Part shown: positions 17,910-25,414 of the stretch, in pieces
Position numbering within the stretch: position 1 is the stretch's first letter
Layout: every line of letters begins with the position of its first letter
NCBI RefSeq assembly: GCF_003012745.1
Contig: NZ_PXYK01000024.1
Coordinates: 26,325-90,324 of the forward strand
DNA length: 64,000 nt
Reading direction: 5' to 3'
From: Kumtagia ephedrae
GTDB taxonomy: Bacteria > Pseudomonadota > Alphaproteobacteria > Rhizobiales > Rhizobiaceae
Position numbers and translations under genes: made by a program
The notes under the pieces: model-generated
What the model was told of the DNA's origin: nothing
Seen by the model: the letters and a program-made list of their open reading frames with translations, nothing else
Database searches by the model: none

Positions 17910-18689
17910 TCACGGCCGCACCGCCGGCGTCTCGACCGGCAGGCCGCGCGAGCGCTCCATCAGGTAGAGTTCCAGGTCGATGGACTCGGGTGCGCCGAAG
18001 GCGAAGGGCTCGGCCCTCACCCCGATCATGCAATTGCGCAGGCGCCGCTGCAGCGAGCCGACCGTCTGCCACTCCAGGCGATAGAGGGGATAGCCGTTCG
18101 GATGCGCCTGCGGGATAACGCCGCCGCCCAGCCGCTTGCCCCAATTGGCGTCATGGCAGGTGGCGCAGGAGAGGTCGAGCTGGCCGATGCGGCTCTGGAA
18201 CAGGCGGCGGCCGTTGTCGCGGAACGGCGCGAGCCGCGGGTCGGCCGCCGGCGTCACCGGCATGCCGCGCGACTGGTGCGCGACATAGCTGGTGAGCGCC
18301 AGCAGTTCGTCCGATTCCGGCGCCAGCGGCTCGGCCTGCTGGCGTGAAGCGCGGCAGGAATTGACGCGCCCGGCAAGGTCGATCGGCCGCCCCGTAGCCT
18401 CGTCGAAGGCCGGATGGCGGGCGGCGACACCGCGCATCGACTGGGCCGCATCGCCGTGGCAGCCGGCGCAGGCGACATTCGCCCGGCCCTCCGGCTGCCG
18501 CCAGAGCTGCTCGCCTTGCAGCACCCACAGCATGCCGGGATTGCTCGTGTCGTCGGCCTGCAGGGCCTGTGTCTCGCGCGTCATGAAGTCGAAGCCGGAG
18601 CGCTTGTCACCCTCCTCGATGCCGGCGGCGGCGACCACGCCGCAGATCAAGGCGGCGGCGATGCCGGCAAGGCCCCAGAGGGCGCGCAT
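17910..18689 (-). CDS. soxA: SoxA, diheme cytochrome c of sulfur oxidation
   Basis: A 259-residue periplasmic cytochrome. With SoxX it attaches a sulfur substrate to the SoxY carrier cysteine. A signal peptide (about 1-22) is followed by two heme sites, C74-x2-CH (CAGCH) and C175-x2-CH (CATCH), and by the reactive heme-ligand cysteine Cys220 in LRNCMIGVRAEPF. Conserved SoxA stretches (NPGMLWVLQGE, HPNGYPLYRLEWQ) are clear. Its start shares one base with the soxZ stop. No soxB follows, although soxB is the usual neighbour; the next gene is convergent. Confidence 0.95.
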   Translation of the reverse strand: MRALWGLAGIAAALICGVVAAAGIEEGDKRSGFDFMTRETQALQADDTSNPGMLWVLQGEQLWRQPEGRANVACAGCHGDAAQSMRGVAARHPAFDEATGRPIDLAGRVNSCRASRQQAEPLAPESDELLALTSYVAHQSRGMPVTPAADPRLAPFRDNGRRLFQSRIGQLDLSCATCHDANWGKRLGGGVIPQAHPNGYPLYRLEWQTVGSLQRRLRNCMIGVRAEPFAFGAPESIDLELYLMERSRGLPVETPAVRP

Positions 18690-19012
18690 CAGCTCACCGT
18701 GATATCAGCCGACGCTGTCTGCGTCTCGCCCGCGTCATCGGTCCAGGCGAAGCTGATGGTGCCGCTCGTCGTGGCGACGAGCGTGAAGGCGATGAAGGGA
18801 TTGGCCGACATCGCCGGGAACAACTCGGCGGCAAATACCTCCTCGCCGTCATAGGCGCAGACGAAGCGGCGGATGATGTCGCGCGGCATGTTCACGCCGT
18901 TCGGACCCATGCGGTAGCCGGTCTCCATCGAATGCGCGACCATCGCCCGAATCTCGACGATCTCGCCGCGCCTGGCCGTCTTCGGCACGTTGATCAGCGC
19001 CCGCGCCATCAC
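18689..19012 (-). CDS. soxZ: SoxZ, sulfur carrier complex subunit
   Basis: A 107-residue periplasmic partner of SoxY (ARALINVPKTARRGEIVEIR, METGYRMGP, SFAWTDDAGET). It has no signal peptide; SoxZ is normally exported with SoxY. An ATG one codon downstream is equally possible as the start. Overlaps soxY by four bases and soxA by one, so translation is coupled. Confidence 0.95.
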   Translation of the reverse strand: MMARALINVPKTARRGEIVEIRAMVAHSMETGYRMGPNGVNMPRDIIRRFVCAYDGEEVFAAELFPAMSANPFIAFTLVATTSGTISFAWTDDAGETQTASADITVS

Positions 19013-19494
19013 GAAAGGTCCTCGATACAGGCGGCCAGCGTAACGATGGCGCTCGCGCGGCTCGACCAGAAGCTGCCGTCGCTCATCTCGGCGACGGCGA
19101 CGACCACCTGCGAGGTTGCAAGCCGGATGCGCGTCGACACCTCCGCGCGGCCGCAGCGCGGCCCGAGTTGGAAGACGACGACATTCGCCTCCGGATTCTT
19201 CTCGTTGAAGACCCCGATGCGGCGCACATGGTCGGCCGCCGTCATCGGGCTTTCAGCGGCAATCGTGATGCCGACGGCATTGCCGTTCTCGACCAAAGGC
19301 GGCAGCTCCAGCCGGACGCGCCCATCCAGCACCTCGGCGCCGCCGGTGAAGGTGTTTATCGCCTCCTCCAGGCTTGGCCGGGCCAGCACCCGGCGCGGCA
19401 GACTGACGACGACCAGCCCGGCAAGTCCGGCTGCCAGCACCTGCCGCCTTCCGATGGGGAACGAGAGATTTTGATTTCGGCTCGGGTCGTCCAT
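19009..19494 (-). CDS. soxY: SoxY, sulfur covalent carrier with atypical C-terminus
   Basis: A 161-residue Tat-exported carrier (GRRQVLAAGLAG at about 15-26). In canonical SoxY the substrate rides on a cysteine in a C-terminal GGCGG arm. Here the only cysteine near the end is Cys156 in VTLAACIEDLS, so the Cys is kept but the flanking glycines are lost and four residues follow the usual end. The ATG at 19494 lies 2 bases after the soxX stop, with an AGGGTAGGA ribosome site. Confidence 0.88.
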   Translation of the reverse strand: MDDPSRNQNLSFPIGRRQVLAAGLAGLVVVSLPRRVLARPSLEEAINTFTGGAEVLDGRVRLELPPLVENGNAVGITIAAESPMTAADHVRRIGVFNEKNPEANVVVFQLGPRCGRAEVSTRIRLATSQVVVAVAEMSDGSFWSSRASAIVTLAACIEDLS

Positions 19495-19496
19495 TC

Positions 19497-20138
19497 CTAC
19501 CCTTTCAGCGTCGCCAGATAGGCGACGATGTCCTCGATGTCGGCGCCCGACAGGATCGGCTTGCCGCGCCAACCGGCGGCGATGCGCCGATCCTCCTCAT
19601 CCACGACCCGGTAATAGGACGGCATGATCGTGTCCGGCATCAGCCGCCGCATGTCGACGACGCGCAGCCGGATCTGGCCTTCGGAAAGCCGCGCGCCGAC
19701 GCCTGCAAGGCCGGGCGCCAAATTGCCGTGCAGATGCGGATCGGGGAACGGGCCGGCGTGGCAGAGCGTGCACAGGCTGCGGTGCCGGTCCGACATCAGC
19801 ACCGCCCCGCGCTCCGGATCGCCCGTCCCACCGGTGAGCGGTTGAAGGATCGCGTCGCCGGTCACGATGTAGGCTCCCGCCTTCTCGCTGGCAGGAGAGC
19901 TTCCGCGTTTCGGACCCCCACCCCTAACCCCTCCCCTCGAAGGAGAGGGAGACTCTGCGACCGCCATGTCGCGCAAACCGGTTGACGATTGGCCTTCAGC
20001 GGAAGTGCAACCAAGTCCCCCTCCCGCTTGTGGGGAGGGGTTAGGGGCGGGGGTAAAGACACACGCGGCAACCTCGTCGCCGCGAGCGGCCGATGCGACA
20101 AGCGCCATTGCCATCACAAGACCGGCTATACCTTTCAT
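19497..20138 (-). CDS. soxX: SoxX, monoheme cytochrome c, with in-frame repeat insertion
   Basis: A 213-residue periplasmic cytochrome, partner of SoxA. Heme site C123-x2-CH (CTLCH) and Met172 ligand (PDTIMPSYY) are intact, with typical SoxX segments (GVGARLSEGQIRLRVVDMRR, IEDIVAYLATLK). Between the signal peptide (1 to about 25) and the mature SoxX domain (from about 87) lie roughly 59 Pro/Gly/Ser-rich residues (PAPNPSPQAGGGL, SPSPSRGGVRGGG) encoded by a palindromic repeat element that keeps the frame open. The ATG overlaps the stop of the upstream flavoprotein gene (ATGA). Confidence 0.88.
   Translation of the reverse strand: MKGIAGLVMAMALVASAARGDEVAACVFTPAPNPSPQAGGGLGCTSAEGQSSTGLRDMAVAESPSPSRGGVRGGGPKRGSSPASEKAGAYIVTGDAILQPLTGGTGDPERGAVLMSDRHRSLCTLCHAGPFPDPHLHGNLAPGLAGVGARLSEGQIRLRVVDMRRLMPDTIMPSYYRVVDEEDRRIAAGWRGKPILSGADIEDIVAYLATLKG
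19915..20053. repeat. Palindromic repeat element inside soxX
   Basis: A 139-bp element bounded by 22-bp inverted repeats (19915-19936 and 20032-20053) that match at 21 of 22 positions; the core is CCCCTAACCCCTCCCC and its complement. A second stem (CTCCCCTCGAAGGAGAGG) lies just inside the left arm. Related GC-rich stems occur at about 40.17, 44.73 and 63.84 kb. It is read through as protein in soxX, like the Rickettsia palindromic elements, although the family is not shown to be the same. Confidence 0.75.
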
Positions 20139-21397
20139 CCGAACACTTCGCTGGTGATCGTCCGAAACCAGTCCTCGGCATAGACTGCCTCGAGTTCGCG
20201 AACGTCCGTGGCCGCATCGAGCGGGCTGACGCCGCCCGCACCCTCGACTTCCGCCAGCAACCCATCGCGCGGCTGGTAGACGCCGGCGATCGAAATGCCG
20301 TAATCCGGCGCCACCAGGCTGTAGCAGGTGTTGATGAGTTTCGGCTGCGCCGGCTCCCGCTCCCGCAGCAGGGCAGCGACCGCCGCCGCGCAGGCTTTCG
20401 CCTGGGCGTTGGCGCTGAATGCGGATTTCGGCATCGCTCCGCCGATTGCAGCGTCGCCGACGACATGGATGCCGGGCTGGAGGCGCGACTCGAAGGTGAC
20501 CGGATCGATCGGGCACCAGCCCGTCCGGTCGGCGACACCGGCGGCCTGCGCGATCGCCCCCGCCCGCTGCGGCGGGATGACGTTGGCGACGTCGGCCTTA
20601 TGGCTGCCGAACTCGGTCACCAGCGTCTTCGTCGCCGGATCGACTTCCGTCACCCGGCCGCCGGCCGACAGCGGCACCCATTCGATCAGGCCGGGATAGA
20701 GTTCGCGCCACGCCGCCTCGAACAGACTCCGCTTCGAGAAGGTGTCCTTGGCGTCGAGGATGATCAGTTTCGACCGCGGCTTGGCGGTCTTGAGGTAGTG
20801 CGCGATCAGGCTCGCCCGCTCATAGGGGCCGGGCGGGCAGCGGAAGGGATTGGCGGGGGCCGAAATGACGACCGTCCCGCCGTCCGGCATCGCCGCCAAC
20901 TGATCGCGCAGCAGCAGCGTCTGCGGCCCCGCCTTCCAGGCATGCGGCATGATCTCGGCGGCCGCTGCGTCATAACCCGGCAGCGCCTCGAAGTTGAGGT
21001 CGATGCCGGGCGCCAGCACCAGCCGGGCGTAGTCGATGTCGGTGCCGTCATCCAGCCGGACGCGGCGGCGCTCGGTATCGACGGCTGCCGCCCGCTTGTG
21101 GATCAGCGCGATGCCGTCGAAGCCGTCATAGCCGAAGGTCTGCGCCTCCATGCCGCGCAACCCCGCCAGCACGGCATTGCTGAACGGACATGCGATGTAG
21201 CTCGTCTCCGGCTCGACCAGCGTGACCGCGATATCACCATTCAGCAGGGCGAGCGCGCGGGCGCAGCTCGCGCCGGCAAAACCGCCGCCGATCACCACGA
21301 CACGTGGGCGCGCCTGCGCATGGACATGCGGTGCGGCAAGCATGGTCGCGGCGATACTTGCCGCCGCGCCGCCGAGCAGAACCCTACGGCTGGGCAT
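20135..21397 (-). CDS. Flavocytochrome c sulfide dehydrogenase, flavoprotein subunit (FccB/SoxF-like)
   Basis: A 420-residue Tat-exported flavoprotein (SRRVLLGG at 3-10) that oxidises sulfide or a sulfur intermediate and passes electrons to a cytochrome. FAD motif GGGFAG (37-42); redox-disulfide candidates Cys187 (CPPGPYER) and Cys358 (NTCYS) are spaced as in FccB. The C-terminal flavin-binding domain (APDYGISIAGVY to TSEVFG) is complete. It follows the small cytochrome gene and overlaps soxX, consistent with an FccAB-type pair. SoxF is the name used for it within sox clusters. Confidence 0.9.
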   Translation of the reverse strand: MPSRRVLLGGAAASIAATMLAAPHVHAQARPRVVVIGGGFAGASCARALALLNGDIAVTLVEPETSYIACPFSNAVLAGLRGMEAQTFGYDGFDGIALIHKRAAAVDTERRRVRLDDGTDIDYARLVLAPGIDLNFEALPGYDAAAAEIMPHAWKAGPQTLLLRDQLAAMPDGGTVVISAPANPFRCPPGPYERASLIAHYLKTAKPRSKLIILDAKDTFSKRSLFEAAWRELYPGLIEWVPLSAGGRVTEVDPATKTLVTEFGSHKADVANVIPPQRAGAIAQAAGVADRTGWCPIDPVTFESRLQPGIHVVGDAAIGGAMPKSAFSANAQAKACAAAVAALLREREPAQPKLINTCYSLVAPDYGISIAGVYQPRDGLLAEVEGAGGVSPLDAATDVRELEAVYAEDWFRTITSEVFG

Positions 21398-21719
21398 GGC
21401 GCTCCGCCTCCGGTCGGGCGAGCCATTCGGCGATGGCGCGCGTCTCTTCCTCGGTAAATCCCCGGGCGATACGGCCCATCACCGTCGCCGAACGCTCGCC
21501 GTTGCGGAAGGCCTGCATCTGCACGGCGATATCGGCCGCCGCATGATTTTCCAGAGACGGGATAGCCGAGCCGAGCGCCGCCGGCCCGTGGCAGCCGCTG
21601 CAGGCGGCAGCACCGGGCGGCGCGGCGACCTGCACCGGTGTGTCGGCCAGAGCCGGCGCGGCCGCCGCCAGGGCGGCAAGCAGGACAGTCGCGGACAATC
21701 GCCCGCGCCCGTCCTTCAT
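21384..21719 (-). CDS. Monoheme cytochrome c (FccA/SoxE-like)
   Basis: A 111-residue exported cytochrome with a signal peptide (cut near ALA, residues 23-25) and one heme site C40-x2-CH (CSGCH). A Met ligand is likely in ATVMGRIA. It overlaps the flavoprotein gene by 14 bases and probably supplies its electron acceptor. A longer frame from 21737 would overlap the molybdopterin gene; neither start has a good ribosome site, so the start is uncertain. Confidence 0.85.
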   Translation of the reverse strand: MKDGRGRLSATVLLAALAAAAPALADTPVQVAAPPGAAACSGCHGPAALGSAIPSLENHAAADIAVQMQAFRNGERSATVMGRIARGFTEEETRAIAEWLARPEAERHAQP

Positions 21720-21723
21720 CCTG

Positions 21724-23898
21724 TCATGCCAGGTCATGGTTCTTCAGCGGCAGCGTGCGGATGCGTTTGCCTGTGGCCGCGAAGATGGCGTTGAGGACGG
21801 CAGGCGCGGCAACCGCGATGGTCGGCTCGCCGACGCCGCCCCAGAAACCGCCGGACGGCATGATGATCGTCTCCACCGCCGGCATGTCGGCCATGCGCAC
21901 GACCTCGTAGCTGTCGAAGTTTTCCTGCTCCATGCGCCCGCCATTGACGGTGCATTCGCCGTACAGGCAGGCGGAGAGGCCGTAGACGAAGGAGCCTTCG
22001 ACCTGCCGCTCGATCTGCGCGGGGTTGACCATATGGCCGGGATCGGTGGCGGCGACGATGCGGTGAATCGTCAACTGTCCGTCGGTGACGGATACTTCCG
22101 CCGCCGCCGCGACATAGCTGCCGAAACCCATGATCTGCGCAAGGCCGCGATGGATGCCGGCCGCAGGCGGGGTATCCCAGCCGATCCGCTCCGCCACCGC
22201 CTCGAGCACGGCAAGGTGCTTCGGATGGTTGGCCATCAGCTTGCGGCGGAAGGCGAGCGGGTCTTGCCCTGCCTCATGAGCGAGTTCGTCCATGAAGCAC
22301 TCCACGTAGACGGCGTTCTGATTGAGGTTGACGCCGCGCCAGAAGCCCGGCGGAATTGGCGGGTTGCGCATGGCATGGTCGATCAGCAGATTATCGACCC
22401 CGTAGGCCAGCGTACCTTCCGCGCCGGTGAGCACGAGACCCTGGAAGACGACCGGATCCATGCCTCCCTGCATTCCTTCCGGCCGCACCGCCGCCAGGAT
22501 CGACTGGCCGGAAATGCGCATGTGCAGCGCGGTGAGATTGCCGTCGGCGTCGAGCGCGCCGGTCAGCTTGCACTGCGTGGTCGGATGGTAGGCGCCGTGC
22601 AGCATGTCCTCCTCGCGCGACCAGATGAGTTTCACCGGCGTTCCCGGCATCTGCCTGGCGATGCCGACGGCCTGGCGCACATAATCCTGGAAATTGCCGC
22701 GCCGGCCGAAACCGCCGCCGAGATGAATCTTGTGCACCTCGCATTGCTGCACCGGCAGGCCGGCTGCCTCGGCGGCCGCCGCCAGGCTCGCCTCGCCGTT
22801 CTGGGTCGGCACCCACACCTCGCAGCGCTCCGGCGTGTAGAGCGCCGTGGCGTTCATCGGCTCCATGGTGGCGTGGTTCTGGTAGGGGAAGGCGTAGGTC
22901 GCGGTCACCGTGCGGGTTGCCGAAGCCAGAACCGCGCGGGCATCGCCCGCCTCGGCACCGATGAAGGCATCCGTGGCGTCGAGCCCTTCCGCCAGCATCG
23001 CCGCGATGGAGGCGCTGGTCACGTCGCGGTTGGGGCCTTCGTCCCAGGTGACCGGAAGCGCATCGAGCGCCGTCTTGGCCTGCCACCAGGTGTCCGCGAC
23101 CACGGCGACGGCCGTCTCGTCGACCTGCACCACGTTGCGGACACCCGGCATGCTGGCGACCGCGGCGGCGTCGAATCCCGCGACCTTGCCGCCGAAATAG
23201 GGGCAGGCGCGGATCACCGCGTTGAGCATGCCGGGCAGCTTGAGGTCGATGCCGTAGACCTGGGAGCCGTTGAGCTTGTCGGCGGTATCGAGCCGGGGCA
23301 GCGGCTTGCCGGCGATGGTCCAGTCCTTGGGATCCTTGAGCGGAACGTTGGCGGGCGGCGTGATCCGCGCGGCCGCCGCCGCCAACTGCCCATAGGAAGC
23401 AGCCCGGTCGGACGCCGCATGCGTGACCATGCCCATGCTCGCCACGCATTCGCTTGCCGGCACACCCCACTCGGCAGCGGCGGCGGCGATCAGCATCTCG
23501 CGCGCGGTCGCACCGCCCAGGCGAACGTATTCGTGCGATTCGCGAATGCCGCGGCTGCCGCCGGTCGAGAAATTGCCCCAGACGCGGTCGCGCGCCAGAT
23601 TCTCGGCCGGAGACGGATATTCGGTCGTGACCTTCGACCAGTCGCAGTTCAGCTCCTCGGCGACGAGCTGCGCCAGGCCGGTCAGCGTTCCCTGCCCCAT
23701 CTCGGAGCGGGCGATGCGGATCACCACCGTGTCGTCCGGCCTGATCACCACCCAGGCGTTGATCTCCGGCACGGTCTCGGCGCCTTGCGCATGCGCGGGC
23801 TCGAGAAAAGGTACGTTGAAGCCGAGAGACAGGCCGCCGGCCGTCGAGGCGACGCCGACGATGAAGCTGCGGCGCGAGATGGAGATTATCGCGTTCAT
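21724..23898 (-). CDS. Molybdopterin-binding subunit of aldehyde/isoquinoline oxidoreductase-type enzyme
   Basis: A 724-residue Tat-exported molybdenum hydroxylase subunit (RRSFIVG at 9-15). Typical segments are ARSEMGQGTLTGLAQLVAEE, GGGFGRRGNFQDYV and the C-terminal catalytic Glu691 in GVGEPTI. It resembles IorB-type enzymes, which form a two-subunit complex with a 2Fe-2S protein and donate electrons to a cytochrome c. The 2Fe-2S gene lies 11 bases upstream and a cytochrome gene directly downstream. The substrate (aldehyde or N-heterocycle) is unknown. Confidence 0.88.
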   Translation of the reverse strand: MNAIISISRRSFIVGVASTAGGLSLGFNVPFLEPAHAQGAETVPEINAWVVIRPDDTVVIRIARSEMGQGTLTGLAQLVAEELNCDWSKVTTEYPSPAENLARDRVWGNFSTGGSRGIRESHEYVRLGGATAREMLIAAAAAEWGVPASECVASMGMVTHAASDRAASYGQLAAAAARITPPANVPLKDPKDWTIAGKPLPRLDTADKLNGSQVYGIDLKLPGMLNAVIRACPYFGGKVAGFDAAAVASMPGVRNVVQVDETAVAVVADTWWQAKTALDALPVTWDEGPNRDVTSASIAAMLAEGLDATDAFIGAEAGDARAVLASATRTVTATYAFPYQNHATMEPMNATALYTPERCEVWVPTQNGEASLAAAAEAAGLPVQQCEVHKIHLGGGFGRRGNFQDYVRQAVGIARQMPGTPVKLIWSREEDMLHGAYHPTTQCKLTGALDADGNLTALHMRISGQSILAAVRPEGMQGGMDPVVFQGLVLTGAEGTLAYGVDNLLIDHAMRNPPIPPGFWRGVNLNQNAVYVECFMDELAHEAGQDPLAFRRKLMANHPKHLAVLEAVAERIGWDTPPAAGIHRGLAQIMGFGSYVAAAAEVSVTDGQLTIHRIVAATDPGHMVNPAQIERQVEGSFVYGLSACLYGECTVNGGRMEQENFDSYEVVRMADMPAVETIIMPSGGFWGGVGEPTIAVAAPAVLNAIFAATGKRIRTLPLKNHDLA

Positions 23899-23909
23899 GA
23901 CCGTTCTCC

Positions 23910-24383
23910 TCAGCCGCCCTGGGTGGTGGCTTCACCGCCATTGGCGGCAAGCTTGATGGCGGCGCGCACCCGGTTGTAGGTGCCGCAGCGGCAGATGTTG
24001 GTGATCTCGGCGTTGATGTCCTCGTCGGTGGGGCTAGGGTTCTGCTGGAGCAGACCCGCCACCGCCATGATCATGCCGGCCTGGCAGTAGCCGCATTGCG
24101 GCACGTCGAGCGCCAGCCAGGCCTGCTGGACCGGATGCGAGCTGTCGGGCGAAAGCCCCTCGATCGTGGTGATCTGCTGGTCCGCCTCCACCGCGCTCAC
24201 CGGAAGCACGCAGGAGCGCGTCGCAACGCCGTCGATGTGGATCGTGCAGGCGCCGCAGGCGGCCACGCCGCAGCCGTATTTCGTTCCCGTCAGCCCGATC
24301 TGCTCGCGGATCACCCAAAGCAGCGGCGTGTCCGGATCGACTTCGACCTCCCGTGGGGTGCCGTTGATGGTCAGTCTGGCCAT
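23910..24383 (-). CDS. 2Fe-2S subunit of molybdenum hydroxylase
   Basis: A 157-residue iron-sulfur protein with two 2Fe-2S sites: plant-ferredoxin type Cys38, 43, 46 and 58, and helical-bundle type Cys97, 100, 131 and 133 ([15 protein letters not shown]). It passes electrons from the molybdopterin subunit. It has no signal peptide and would be exported with its Tat partner. GAAAGGAA precedes the ATG. First gene of the minus-strand redox operon. Confidence 0.92.
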   Translation of the reverse strand: MARLTINGTPREVEVDPDTPLLWVIREQIGLTGTKYGCGVAACGACTIHIDGVATRSCVLPVSAVEADQQITTIEGLSPDSSHPVQQAWLALDVPQCGYCQAGMIMAVAGLLQQNPSPTDEDINAEITNICRCGTYNRVRAAIKLAANGGEATTQGG

Positions 24384-24694
24384 TTGCGTTCCTTTCGGTC
24401 AAAAGCTGGCTTGGGAATCACGACCCGTTTGCGGCGCACTCAGGCGGCCGGACGGGAATCCCGGCTAGCGGCGGGGCCAAGCTAGGCGGGAGCTGTCGCA
24501 GAACCTTGTCCCGGCGACCGGCAGTTCATCGCAAGCTGTCGCAGGCAGATGCGCCTGTTACATTTCGTTACACTTCTCACGTTTTGTTGAAGTCGCCGGA
24601 GATTGCCGCCATGGTGCGGAAGGTGAACATCCGTGTAGAGGCGGACTGAATATCGTCGATGCTTGCCGATTATTGGCAGGCCCTGGAGCATTGC
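24384..24694. promoter_or_regulatory. Divergent control region with two sets of direct repeats
   Basis: This 311-bp gap separates the redox operon and the two-component genes. GTTACA occurs at 24557-24562 and 24567-24572, exactly one helical turn apart (GTTACATTTCGTTACA), the arrangement bound by OmpR-type response regulators. AGCTGTCGCAG occurs at 24491-24501 and 24534-24544. Control of both directions by the neighbouring regulator is inferred. Confidence 0.5.
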
Positions 24695-25414
24695 ATGGAA
24701 GCGACGCAGCACATCGCGGTCGTCGACGACCACAGGGATATCCGCGACCTCGTTGGGAAATACCTCACCCAGCAGGGTTATCGCGTCAGCGTCGCCGACA
24801 GCACGACGGCGCTGAAGCGGCTGCTCGAGCGCAGCCTGCCGGATCTCATCGTGCTCGACATCATGATGCCGGGCGAGGACGGGCTCGCTGCCTGCCGGCA
24901 TGTGCGCGGCACCGTCGACGTGCCGATCATCTTCCTCACCGCCATGGCCGAGGAGGTCGACCGCATCGTCGGCCTGGAGATCGGCGCCGACGACTACCTG
25001 ACCAAACCCTTCAACCCGCGCGAGCTCTTGGCGCGCATCAAGGCGGTGCTGCGACGCGTCAACAGCCTGCCGCCGCAGCGCGGCCGGCTGAAGTCGAGCG
25101 CGCTGCGCTTCGACCGCTGGACGCTGAATGTCGGCCGCCGCGAGCTGGTCGGCCTCGACGGCGTCGCGGTGGCGCTGAGCACGGCCGAGTTCCGCTTGCT
25201 AACCGCCTTCATCGAGCATGTCGGCATCGTGCTCAGCCGCGACCAGCTGCTCGACCTGACGGTCGGCCGCACCGCCGACGGGTTCGACCGCGCCATCGAC
25301 AACCAGGTGAGCCGACTGCGCAAGAAGATCGAGGCGGATCCGAGAAACCCCATGCTGATCAAGACGCATTGGGGCGGCGGCTACTGCTTCACGGCAGAGG
25401 TGGCCCAGGCATGA
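24695..25414 (+). CDS. OmpR-family response regulator
   Basis: A 239-residue cytoplasmic regulator. The receiver domain (1 to about 120) has Asp11/Asp12, phospho-acceptor Asp55 (IVLDIMMPGEDG) and Lys104 (LTKPF), and is followed by an OmpR-type winged helix (to GGGYCFTAEV). The ATG at 24695 has GGAG 7 bases upstream; the TTG/ATG further upstream was rejected. Its stop overlaps the kinase start (ATGA). Likely targets are the divergent redox genes or itself. Confidence 0.92.
   Translation: MEATQHIAVVDDHRDIRDLVGKYLTQQGYRVSVADSTTALKRLLERSLPDLIVLDIMMPGEDGLAACRHVRGTVDVPIIFLTAMAEEVDRIVGLEIGADDYLTKPFNPRELLARIKAVLRRVNSLPPQRGRLKSSALRFDRWTLNVGRRELVGLDGVAVALSTAEFRLLTAFIEHVGIVLSRDQLLDLTVGRTADGFDRAIDNQVSRLRKKIEADPRNPMLIKTHWGGGYCFTAEVAQA

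Noticed and set aside
21640..23979. 779-codon open frame on the plus strand
   Set aside because: Shadow of the molybdopterin subunit gene; no domain, no ribosome site.
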